DNA of 64,000 bases from Edaphobacter bradus (GTDB lineage: Bacteria > Acidobacteriota > Terriglobia > Terriglobales > Acidobacteriaceae), in contig NZ_JAGSYF010000004.1 in the NCBI RefSeq assembly GCF_025685645.1, forward strand, positions 62,001 to 126,000. Direction: 5' to 3'. Position numbers and translations under genes: made by a program. The notes below the pieces were generated by a model that did not search any database, was not told the DNA's origin, and saw only the letters and a list, made by a program, of their open reading frames with translations. This document shows positions 26,401 through 33,293 of the stretch, in pieces; position 1 is the first letter of the stretch; the number at the start of each line of letters is the position of its first letter.

Positions 26401-27013
26401 CTTCGACATCAACGCAAACCGCGGCAATGTCGTTGGAACGCGGCGTCAGCGCTTTCTGGTAACAGGAACGTATGAGCTGCCCTTCGGCAAGGGCCGGCAG
26501 TGGTTGAACTCTTCGCCTGTCGTGGGCGGTATCCTCGGTGGTTGGAGTGTCAACACGATCACGCTGTTGGAGACAGGGCCGTACCTGACCCCGACCGATA
26601 GCGTAACCGCTGACCAGACCAATACGAACCCTTCTGCAGCTGGATCGATTGTTCGCCCGGACCGGATCGGCAATCCGATTCCTGCTCACCGTTCGTCGAG
26701 CAATTACTTCAACCTCAACGCGTTTGAACACACGCCGGCTAATGCAGGGCGGGTTGGCAACGCAGGAGTCGGGAGTCTGGAGGCGCCTGGCACCATCGCA
26801 GTCAGTGCGGGTCTCGCGAAGCTCATTGCAGTCAGGGAGAGCTGGCGTCTGCGGTTCGAATCGACGTTCACGAACGTGTTGAACCGTACCAACTACGCGC
26901 CACCTGCGACGAACATAAGCAACCAGACCTCGTTTGGGGTGCTAAACCAAGCGCAGACGGCAGAAAATGCGGGTAACCGGACGGGTCAAGTCGCTCTGCG
27001 GCTTGAGTTCTAG
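23486..27013 (+). CDS. TonB-dependent receptor, Oar-like with carboxypeptidase-regulatory N-domain
   Basis: 1175 residues. A signal peptide (RRLLGGFVVAFGLLCMSPAR followed by SAAQS) starts near residue 68, so the true start may be a later ATG such as the one before CLHLEAV. After it comes a carboxypeptidase-regulatory-like fold (STFGSIRGTAQDISGAGIPD… GSYAFENILASRYTIQAQHD). A plug region with MVGFSVDGISTANVF follows, then a barrel of about 900 residues ending GQVALRLEF with terminal Phe. This architecture is hugely expanded in Acidobacteriota and is thought to import large or complex substrates such as carbohydrates. No neighbouring gene reveals the ligand. Confidence 0.9.
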   Translation: MADRRTLMASPRGSIRPVSEVASHSLMCLHLEAVLLLEQQTAVSRERNREHSLTPRSRAAQKRRLLGGFVVAFGLLCMSPARSAAQSTFGSIRGTAQDISGAGIPDTQITLHSIDENTDRVVKTDGTGSYAFENILASRYTIQAQHDGFADTVISGITLASRQDLRYTLSMKIAEQSSTVEVTSSANQINTENAVLGDSKGTAEIGQLPLNFRASSTSPLAALATSANVQQDSQGNVAVGGATSNMVGFSVDGISTANVFNAAAGANPYPSSEGIAELKVTAYNNNAEFSQVGDVTFTTKGGTNTFHGSLFEYLQNDALDAHVYNFAQKAPKRFNTFGGSIGGPLLIPHFYNGHDKTFFFFDYEGNRRRTAQAQQYAVPSVLDRMGDLRDMGGPVIPQSRINPFATALLNKYYPLPNLPNVPVGQPNYQTLVPIPSNTDGFDARIDQVINSKQQVYARFNRKNLLVNVVNPLLPNDVDTEHDRSFLISHNYVISNRLLNEFRFGYTDTTLAPNFPIVGAAALQGLNLQVGGDQGVDVSNHPTDQGFPSINFSDGTGFQSIGRDHVGPTQSFTKQIADNVTYSRGRHTIRAGVDVRWVRFVVPEIETPSDDYGLFTFNQGIFTGNAFGDLLIGAPNTAYFAVTGPKDDASGVQTGIYGQDQWQVNDRLTLNFGLRWELLSPFVDKNNISANFDPNYQGPGANGQGAIIIGNFGLKPAQAFLASFNACGLGAVNPNYNPATCTPVVTNSQAGLPAGLRQRYLRNFDPRVSVAYRPFKDNKTVVRAGFGIFTVTALGQLQNNMESTPQASVYNWQNNNGGTPLFTFPHVTPPGAGLQFGGGLFEQGVDPHYRDAQSAQWNLTVERELTSNTSVRMSYIGMNSYRLNVSVNLNQAKPTTSSTPNPVPFQNWGVIYSTYNLGKQNYQGMELEATHRMARGLSYKANYAWTHNISDAQGDAPTAFQGETRYGLADLNRFDINANRGNVVGTRRQRFLVTGTYELPFGKGRQWLNSSPVVGGILGGWSVNTITLLETGPYLTPTDSVTADQTNTNPSAAGSIVRPDRIGNPIPAHRSSSNYFNLNAFEHTPANAGRVGNAGVGSLEAPGTIAVSAGLAKLIAVRESWRLRFESTFTNVLNRTNYAPPATNISNQTSFGVLNQAQTAENAGNRTGQVALRLEF

Positions 27014-27047
27014 GGCTCACTTGGGGGCAAAGCCAGCTGGTGCCGAG

Positions 27048-27079
27048 CTGGACCGGAGTATCGAGATACTCCGGTCCAG
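27048..27079 (+). terminator. Strong inverted repeat after the TonB receptor gene
   Basis: CTGGACCGGAGTATC (27048-27062) is matched exactly by its reverse complement at 27065-27079, a 15-base perfect stem 35 bases after the receptor stop. No T-run follows, so it would act as a Rho-assisted or 3'-protecting structure rather than a standard intrinsic terminator. Confidence 0.55.
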
Positions 27080-27152
27080 CCTGCGGCAGCCGCTTCAAAT
27101 CCAGTGTTCTCCATCTTATTGGATGCAACCCTCCTTGATTTTGAGGTGAGTG

Positions 27153-27482
27153 ATGAGTTTGTTATGGACAGGTGTATGCCGGATATATTTCAACGCCTAC
27201 ACAGAAGCGCCTTTGTTTTGGTCCGTTGATAACGGAGACAGTGCCACCGAGGTTAAGTGTCCGCGCGTAGAAATGACTGGCAACTTTGAGACTGTAGTGA
27301 TGCCTGAGCAAAAAGTACAGCCGCGTGCGTGGCTTTGCTTCAAACAGGCGAGCGTCTACAAGCTACGTGACGGGGCTGTTGTCGTGATTGGCCGGGCGAC
27401 TGCATCATTGAGCAGTCGGAGCGGCGATGAAACTGCGTCTCTGGGAAGAGCAACCTCTGAGACGTGTACGAACTCTTTATGA
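27153..27482 (+). CDS. Small hypothetical protein
   Basis: 109 residues from the ATG at 27153 (GAGGTG 5 bases ahead). RIYFNAYTEAPLFWSVDNGD and the later QKVQPRAWLCFKQASVYKL have a normal protein composition. They vaguely recall small phage/plasmid-type proteins of unknown function beginning with a YFN-x-x-x-x-x-P-x-x-WSVD motif. That recollection is uncertain. It lies alone between the receptor and kdpA. It could also be a chance frame. Confidence 0.4.
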   Translation: MSLLWTGVCRIYFNAYTEAPLFWSVDNGDSATEVKCPRVEMTGNFETVVMPEQKVQPRAWLCFKQASVYKLRDGAVVVIGRATASLSSRSGDETASLGRATSETCTNSL

Positions 27483-27951
27483 CATTGCTACACCTTTTTT
27501 ATGCAACGGTTGGTTGAATTGCGAAATATGGCGCTCACGCCCTGCCGCCACGGAGTTCCAGGTCGCCACAATAGTCCGGGCGCCACTGCTCCGCAGGCGT
27601 CCTCCGTCAGCTTTTCTCACCGTACAAGCCGAGACCGTCACCTCGGCCACCTTGTCCACACCGCTTTTCGCTCCAACTAGCCCTGAATGCCTTGCACAAA
27701 TCAAAGCTCAGAAGCCTCATCTGGGCAGAGGATGTCAACGAGCCCGGTCGAAAGGCCTCTCATCCTCAAGAGAGGGAAGCCGACACCAGTAATTTGGCGC
27801 GACTGACAGCCGGCCTCGTGAGTTCCCTGAAAATCTCAGCTAATGAACAGCCGTTGCTAAATCTGACGGCGACAAGCATGAAACGTCCTGAGCCCAGGCT
27901 AGGGGCGCATCACAAAGAGCATAAGTTCTAGCCTGCTCCTGAGGAGCCACG
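27483..27951. other. Intergenic stretch upstream of kdpA, nothing recognised
   Basis: No gene or RNA was recognised over 469 bases. In particular no KdpF-like peptide of about 30 hydrophobic residues was found before kdpA. The segment should hold the kdpA promoter and any KdpE site. TCCTGAGGAG just before 27952 supplies a ribosome site. Confidence 0.4.
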
Positions 27952-29670
27952 ATGGATTTCCATAGTATCTTGCAATACGTTATCTTCCTGGCTGTTGCAA
28001 CCGCCCTGGTGAGGCCATTGGGCGGGTACATAGAGAAGGTCTTTTCCAGACAGACGACCGTGCTGGATCGACTATGCGTTCCAGTCGAGCGGCTTATATA
28101 CCGTGTTGCGGACATTGATTCAAATGTGGAGATGACCTCCACTCAGTACGCAGTGTGTTTTGTGCTCTTTAGTCTGGCCGGCACGCTTTTGTTATATGCC
28201 ATTCTCAGATTGCAGCGTTTCCTGCCATGGTTCTTTCCTCAGTACTTCACCACGCCGCTATCCCCGGATTTATCTCTCAATACAGCGATCAGCTTCTCGA
28301 CCACCACGACCTGGCAAGCGTACGCCGGCGAGAACACGATGAGTTACTTCAGCCAGATGGTAGGTCTTTGCGCACAGAACTTCCTGGCCGGCGCAGCTGG
28401 ACTCGCTATAGGTATAGCTTTCATCAGGGGCTTTGCTCGTCAACTCACAGACACGCTTGGCAATTTCTGGGTTGATACTACTCGCGCATTGCTTTGGATC
28501 CTTTTGCCGGGTGCTCTGGTCGGGGCCATGCTGCTCGTATGGCAGGGAGTTCCGATGAACTTCCACCATTACGTGGTTGCGTCTTCTCTCGAGGGCTCCA
28601 AGCAGGTGATTCCGCAAGGGCCTGTCGCAGCACTTGAGTTCATCAAGAATCTGGGGACGAACGGAGGTGGCTTCTTCAACACGAATGGTGCTCATCCCTA
28701 CGAAAACCCCACACCGCTAACCAACTTCATGGAAATGCTGGCTATCGTGCTCTTGCCGGCGGCCTTAACGAACACCTTCGGCAGAATGATTCGCCAACCC
28801 CGCCAGGGCTGGTTGCTTTACTCCGTGATGGTCCTCCTGTTCACCATTGGATTGATCTCAGTACACCTCTTTGAACAACACGGAAACCCACGTCTCGGCG
28901 GCGTCGACTACCACAACAGTGTGTCTCAAGCCGGCGGAAACATGGAAGGGAAAGAGGTCCGCTTTGGCATCGCCGGCTCTACGTTAACCGCTGTCGTGAC
29001 GTCAAACACCGCTACTGGATCGAACAACTCGATGCACGACAGTTACACCTCCTTTGGAGGGCTGGTCCTCCTAGTCAATCTTCTGCTCGGGGAACTTGTC
29101 TTCGGAGGTCTCGGCACAGGTATCTACAGCATGGTGATGATTGCTGCCATCGCCGTGTTTCTGGCGGGTCTTATGGTAGGTCGTACTCCGGAATATCTCG
29201 GTAAGAAGATAGGTCCGGCGGAAAACAAATTGATCATCCTCTACGCCCTGGCTGCCCCGGCGACCATCCTTTCGCTGACCGCGCTTGCTATTAGTACCAA
29301 AGCCGGACTCGCCGGCCTGACCACTAACGCGGGACCCCACGGTCTTACTGAAATTCTCTTTGCTTACTCGTCCTGCTTTGCCAACAATGGACAAAGTTTC
29401 GCAGGTCTCAGCGCCAATACCGTTTTCTATAACATCACTACTGCGCTGGCCATGATGGCGGGGAGGTTTGGATTGGCAGTTCCGGCCCTGGCTTGTGCGG
29501 GTTTGTTCGCACGGCAGAGAAATACACCCTCCTCAACGGGAACTCTTCGCACAGACGGTCTTACATTTGGGATTTTCCTGACCGTCTGTCTAATAGTGGT
29601 GACTGCGCTGAGCTATCTTCCGGTACTAGTCCTCGGCCCCGTGCTTGAGCATTTGATGTTCGGAATTTAG
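27952..29670 (+). CDS. kdpA: Potassium-translocating P-type ATPase subunit KdpA
   Basis: 572 residues, complete. KdpA is the channel-like K+-selective subunit of KdpFABC. All four selectivity loops are present: STTTTWQAYAGENTMS, NLGTNGGGFFNTNGAHPYEN, MHDSYTSFGG and FAYSSCFANNGQSFAG. About ten membrane segments follow the usual order, ending LPVLVLGPVLEHLMFGI. Downstream there is no kdpB (the ATPase) or kdpC; the sequence decays into debris. Without KdpB this subunit cannot pump K+, so either the partners are elsewhere or the locus is being lost. GAGGAGCC precedes the ATG. Confidence 0.95.
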   Translation: MDFHSILQYVIFLAVATALVRPLGGYIEKVFSRQTTVLDRLCVPVERLIYRVADIDSNVEMTSTQYAVCFVLFSLAGTLLLYAILRLQRFLPWFFPQYFTTPLSPDLSLNTAISFSTTTTWQAYAGENTMSYFSQMVGLCAQNFLAGAAGLAIGIAFIRGFARQLTDTLGNFWVDTTRALLWILLPGALVGAMLLVWQGVPMNFHHYVVASSLEGSKQVIPQGPVAALEFIKNLGTNGGGFFNTNGAHPYENPTPLTNFMEMLAIVLLPAALTNTFGRMIRQPRQGWLLYSVMVLLFTIGLISVHLFEQHGNPRLGGVDYHNSVSQAGGNMEGKEVRFGIAGSTLTAVVTSNTATGSNNSMHDSYTSFGGLVLLVNLLLGELVFGGLGTGIYSMVMIAAIAVFLAGLMVGRTPEYLGKKIGPAENKLIILYALAAPATILSLTALAISTKAGLAGLTTNAGPHGLTEILFAYSSCFANNGQSFAGLSANTVFYNITTALAMMAGRFGLAVPALACAGLFARQRNTPSSTGTLRTDGLTFGIFLTVCLIVVTALSYLPVLVLGPVLEHLMFGI

Positions 29671-30104
29671 AGCGCGAGCATCGCACACAACTCTGGCGGT
29701 GGCTGAGAGGGAGGGCGGAGGACGGCGTGAACGGCTCTGTCAGCCTGTTCGATCCGTTTGGGACCGAGTTGAGTCTTGAGCTGTTCATACTGCTTATCGA
29801 GATCGACCACACAGGAAGAAAAGCTGGTGTGTTCGAAGGGCGCTGGCTCTGCTCCGAGTGTCTTTATATAGAGTGCAAGCCTCATGGCTGGGCCCCTGTT
29901 TATCTTGTGGGTAGAGTCAAGGCGATCTCATCTGCAGCGAGGCGGTGTAGGGGAGCGCCCCGCTGGGAAGTGAGAGTATAGGCGAATACGCAACCGAGGA
30001 AACAAGGCCCCAGTTGCCCCCCATGCTCTGTTTTGCCTATACAGCGGTCGGATTCTGAGAGCAGATTATATAAAATGGTGTTGAATGGTATTTTCTATAA
30101 CAGG
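29671..30104. other. Decayed intergenic stretch after kdpA
   Basis: No kdpB or kdpC remnant was recognised. A minus-strand frame at 29667-29885 (72 codons, beginning MRLALYIKTLGAEPAPFEHT) lacks a convincing ribosome site and family match. An 8-base inverted repeat, GTATAGGC at 29976-29983 and GCCTATAC at 30035-30042, was seen. Confidence 0.35.
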
Positions 30105-30146
30105 TATAAGTCATTATTTTGTTGGAGCACCGAATGGGATTTGAAC
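30105..30146 (-). repeat. Partial copy of the tRNA-Cys 3' end (attachment-site-like direct repeat)
   Basis: This 42-base stretch matches 36527-36569 in the same orientation at about 38 of 43 positions. It covers the T-loop 3' half, acceptor 3' strand and CCA of the tRNA-Cys at 36546-36621, plus 17 bases beyond it. The 5' two thirds of a tRNA are absent. A truncated dps gene is joined directly to it. The layout fits an integration site duplicated when an element entered the 3' end of the tRNA gene. Confidence 0.65.
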
Positions 30147-30342
30147 AATCAAGCATGAGATGATAGTCGCGGAAGTGGGGGCCACTCATGTGCCAATGCA
30201 AATTCTTTGTCTTCAGATAGAGCGCGACAACATCTGCCAAGAGAGTTCTAAGTTCAACTGAGATCACCGAGACTCCAGCCGGTGTGATTTCAATGACTTT
30301 CTGCGTCTCCTTCGTCGATTTTGCTGCTGCAGCAGTCCTCAT
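30147..30342 (-). pseudogene. Truncated Dps-family gene (5' part only)
   Basis: From the ATG at 30342 the frame encodes MRTAAAAKSTKETQKVIEIT and then TLLADVVALYLKTKNLHWHM and SGPHFRDYHLMLD. This is the ferroxidase helix of Dps and is close to the complete copy at 5623. Immediately after LMLD the sequence becomes the tRNA-like repeat, and the frame runs on into nonsense until a stop at 30037. About 100 residues of the four-helix bundle, including helix C and D, are missing. It cannot form a working ferritin-like cage. Confidence 0.8.
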
Positions 30343-30505
30343 AACAGTTACTTGTTTCGGGTAAGGTATCCACAACGAGCGAAAGAACTTGCGCCAGACC
30401 TTTTTACCGTTTCAACTGGGAAATCGATCACAACTGAATCCCTTCGTCTTAAGCGCGAGACGGGAGTGTCGACTGGCACGTCACCCCCGTCAGATCGCGG
30501 TGCAA

Positions 30506-31300
30506 CTAGGAGTTCTGAAACAGGGAGTTTTGAATCTGTTCGTGGAAGTTGCTCCGCTTGTAATTACGAATGAAGTGCGAGCAGATGTCCTCGTTGCAGG
30601 TGCCCTCGGTTGTCTGGGTCTTGTGCTCAAAACCGCCGAGGAATGCCTTCGCGATATCCTGCTTGAAGTTCACACGAGGATACTGCGCGACAATCTCCTT
30701 GCGCAGCTCTTCGGGAAATGTCTCGTACCCGATTCCGAGTACATCCAGGCCAACACCGTTGTAAAGAAGTTCTACCTCGATCGGCTTGTAGGCGGCGATG
30801 CCGGGCGTCGTGTGGAGAGAGATGGCGTCCCACGCCACCTGGATACGCGCGGCAGGTACATTGTGGTGTTCGAGGAACTGGCGAACGGCGTTCGCGCTGT
30901 CGACCTCGAAACGATCATCGGCGCTCGAGAACTTCTTCAATAACCCCATGTCGTGGAATGCTGCGCAAACAAAGAGCAGCTCCTGATCGTACTTGTGACC
31001 CGTCTGGCGGCCCAGTTCGTTCGCCCAGAAGAAGACGCGGTGCGAGTGATTGAACAGCAAAGGAGTGCTGAACTCATGAAGGAGACCGGTCGCCTCACGC
31101 GTCAATTGCGTGTCGGGAACGCCAGGCTGTGCGTGCTGATACATGGACTGCGGTGTCGGTACGGGAAGGATAACTTTAGGGCGGCGAAAAGTAGGACGGT
31201 TTTCTGCTGTCTGTGCTTCTGCGTCTTTGACCAATGTGCCGCCGATTGCACTTGCTCCCGCGGCAACAGTGGTCGTCTTCAAAAACGAACGTCGTGTCAT
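30506..31300 (-). CDS. Tat-exported HD-domain protein (cyanamide hydratase-like HD family)
   Basis: 264 residues. The N-terminus MTRRSFLKTTTVAAGASAIG is a twin-arginine signal ending near DAEAQT, so the protein acts outside the cytoplasm. The metal-binding HD fold is visible: LLFNHSHRVFFWANELGRQ with the first His, then LLFVCAAFHDMGLLKKF with the HD pair, and a later LHTTPG. Short HD proteins of this subgroup include cyanamide hydratase and uncharacterised hydrolases. Export of an HD protein is unusual. The gene stands within the suspected island, convergent with nothing and upstream of a GlxA-type regulator in the same direction. Confidence 0.78.
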   Translation of the reverse strand: MTRRSFLKTTTVAAGASAIGGTLVKDAEAQTAENRPTFRRPKVILPVPTPQSMYQHAQPGVPDTQLTREATGLLHEFSTPLLFNHSHRVFFWANELGRQTGHKYDQELLFVCAAFHDMGLLKKFSSADDRFEVDSANAVRQFLEHHNVPAARIQVAWDAISLHTTPGIAAYKPIEVELLYNGVGLDVLGIGYETFPEELRKEIVAQYPRVNFKQDIAKAFLGGFEHKTQTTEGTCNEDICSHFIRNYKRSNFHEQIQNSLFQNS

Positions 31301-31406
31301 CGTCTATCTCCTAAGCGGATCGTCACGCTTCAAGACAAGCTTAGGTTTGATAGGTCGAGGTAACAACGACGTCGTTCCGACACTTTCGGACATCGAGGAA
31401 GAGGAA

Positions 31407-32354
31407 TTAGTGTTTCACGCGTTTGAATCGTTCGGTGTATTCACCGGCGGTAATGCCAATCACGCGCTGGAAGGTTCGACGCATCGAATCCGCAGATCTG
31501 AAACCGCATGCGTCAGCGATCTCCTTCAAGCCCATAGACGAACTATCGATCATCTGCTGTGCGGCTTCCACCCGCAGTCGATCCACAAACTGCCCTGGAT
31601 TCATCTTCATCTCACGAAGGCAAACTCGTGAAAAGTGTCTTGGGCTCATTCCTATCCTGTCGGCCAGAGCTTCGACAGAAAGGTCTGCTCGTAGATTCTC
31701 AAGCATGTAGACTTGCAGCTCTCGTAGAGGTTCGTAGGTTGTCGCTTGGCGAGAGAGCATGTGGCTGTACTGTGCCTGACCGCCTGGTCGAACAAGGAAC
31801 ATGACCAGTTGCCGCGCCACCGCAAGGGCGGTCTGGTGCCCGTGGTCTTCCTCCACCAATGCAAGGGAAAGATCAATTCCAGCCGTGATGCCAGCCGAAG
31901 TATAGATTGGCCCATCGCGAAGAAAAATGGGATTTGGCAGAACGTTCACTTTGGGAAACTCTCGCGCAAGCCGGTCGCAGAAGCTCCAATGCGTCACAAC
32001 GCGCTTTCCATCGAGGAGACCTGCGGCCGCAAGAATGAAAGCTCCTGTGCAGATCGAGGCTACGCGACGAGATCTGCTTGCTGCCTCCGAAATCCAGCGA
32101 AGATACGCATCGTCGTACTTGCCACACTCCGCTCCCGGACCACCTGCAACGACAAGGGTGTCGATTGGACCGGAGACACTGTCGTGAGGCACTGCGCCTC
32201 CCAGGTTAATGCCTCGATTGGTCTGGAGCTCATGCGAACCGTCGGTGGTGACAACCACCACCTGATAATCCGGAACATTCGAGAAGACCTCGAGTGGACC
32301 GGTCACGTCGAGGACCTGGACTGGCTGTGGACCGCTGATAACAATTCTTCGCAT
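31407..32354 (-). CDS. GlxA-family transcriptional regulator (DJ-1/PfpI + AraC HTH)
   Basis: 315 residues from the ATG at 32354, with GGAGA shortly upstream; the earlier frame start at 32396 is less likely. Residues 1-180 form a DJ-1/PfpI-like amidotransferase fold with the elbow Cys in VASICTGAFILAAAGLLDGK. Residues about 215-310 hold two AraC helix-turn-helix units (LSVEALADRIGMSPRHFSRV and LKEIADACGFRSADSMRRTF). Members are activators sensing nitrogenous or carnitine-like metabolites. It lies upstream of the HD protein gene (106-base gap) and may control it. Confidence 0.88.
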   Translation of the reverse strand: MRRIVISGPQPVQVLDVTGPLEVFSNVPDYQVVVVTTDGSHELQTNRGINLGGAVPHDSVSGPIDTLVVAGGPGAECGKYDDAYLRWISEAASRSRRVASICTGAFILAAAGLLDGKRVVTHWSFCDRLAREFPKVNVLPNPIFLRDGPIYTSAGITAGIDLSLALVEEDHGHQTALAVARQLVMFLVRPGGQAQYSHMLSRQATTYEPLRELQVYMLENLRADLSVEALADRIGMSPRHFSRVCLREMKMNPGQFVDRLRVEAAQQMIDSSSMGLKEIADACGFRSADSMRRTFQRVIGITAGEYTERFKRVKH

Positions 32355-32396
32355 GATTGTGTCTCCGGGCTTTTCTTCATGCTTGCCAGCATTCAT

Positions 32397-32671
32397 TCTG
32401 CAGGCTCCGTGCTCGCGATTCCGTACAAGGAATTACGAGAGATCCCACGTACGATAAACGAAGCAATTCCGGGGTGGGTAGCAGGGTGCGGAATCGGCTT
32501 GGGGAGGCCCCGGTGGGAGGGTGGAGCATGGAAATATCCAAGGGCAACGGGGAGAGGCGAGGAAGAAATCCACAGAGTGGGCGGGGGAAATTCGCTTCCG
32601 TACCACTTTCCGCATGCTGAAGGCTCAAAACCGACCCAGGCTTTCGTCTGGTGTGGCGGACTTGGCGGCGG
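32397..32671. other. Intergenic stretch, nothing recognised
   Basis: Between the GlxA-type gene and the peptidoglycan-binding relic, frames on both strands are of chance composition. The promoter of the regulator gene should be here. Confidence 0.35.
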
Positions 32672-32881
32672 TCATATCGGAGGCAAGGTGTTCCGAAGCT
32701 GCGCAACGGTTCCCGCGTCAATCGACGTCGTCACCGGCAAGTTGTTTAGTGATTGAAACTCCGCGAGTGCGGAAAGGGTTTGTCTACCTGCTACCCAGTC
32801 AACGGGTCCGGGGTGGAAACCTAGATAGATCAGGCACAGTCGCGCATCGCGGGCAAGGAGGTCAGGGAGCGGACCAACAGA
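32672..32881 (-). pseudogene. Peptidoglycan-binding-domain fragment
   Basis: The minus strand encodes LARDARLCLIYLGFHPGPVD followed by GRQTLSALAEFQSLNNLPVT and TVAQLRNTLPPI-stop. This is the three-helix PG_binding_1 pattern (L-x-x-L-G-Y/F-x-x-G-x-x-D-G-x-x-G-x-x-T-x-x-A-x-x-x-F-Q). No credible start or signal peptide precedes it: the open frame only continues upstream into the cobalamin riboswitch. It looks like the C-terminal relic of a cell-wall-associated protein, although a short intact protein cannot be excluded. Confidence 0.5.
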
Positions 32882-32961
32882 AAACTTCTGAAACTCTCCG
32901 TTTAGTCGACTATCGTATCGCTTAGGTTCTGGGTATAGAGTGCCCGCATGTAAAATGAGCG

Positions 32962-33140
32962 AGTGCAGGTCAAACCCTGATTGGGGTTTGTTAAACGGGA
33001 AGCTGGTGTGAACCCAGCGCTGTCCCGCAGCGGTGATGGGAACGAAACGTTGCACGGCGAGAGCCACGCACTGTCTCAGTTGAGATGGGAAGCGGCAACA
33101 GAGTAGGTCGCCCAAAGTCCGAAAACCGGCCTGCCGCCAC
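32962..33140 (+). promoter_or_regulatory. Cobalamin (AdoCbl-class) riboswitch upstream of metE
   Basis: A hairpin, CAAACCC/GGGTTTG at 32971-32990, is followed by the conserved core AAACGGGAAGCTGGTGTGAA and CCAGCGCTGTCCCGCAGCGG. About 100 bases later comes the B12 box, AGTCCGAAAACCGGCCTGCC, at 33116-33135. These match the cobalamin riboswitch consensus. The metE start lies 158 bases downstream, leaving room for the expression platform. In this arrangement cobalamin represses the B12-independent methionine synthase. This implies that a B12-dependent MetH is encoded elsewhere. Confidence 0.92.
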
Positions 33141-33293
33141 CACCATGGAAGCGCTGGACGCTGACCGTGGGTGCGTTGAGGACACCGTTCTCGTGGATTG
33201 GACCGGTAGCCACTGCATCTTCTGCCTGCGTTCTTGATTCAGGTGGAGCTTGCCTGCGCATAGGTGGTTCTTTCGTTGTGAGGAGAGAACCGA

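Noticed and set aside
29667..29885. 72-codon minus-strand frame after kdpA, checked for a KdpC or KdpB relic
   Set aside because: No similarity to KdpB phosphorylation motif or KdpC; no good ribosome site.
30105..30146. Considered as a second tRNA-Cys gene
   Set aside because: Only the T-loop 3' half and acceptor end exist; acceptor 5' strand, D arm and anticodon arm are missing and replaced by dps sequence.
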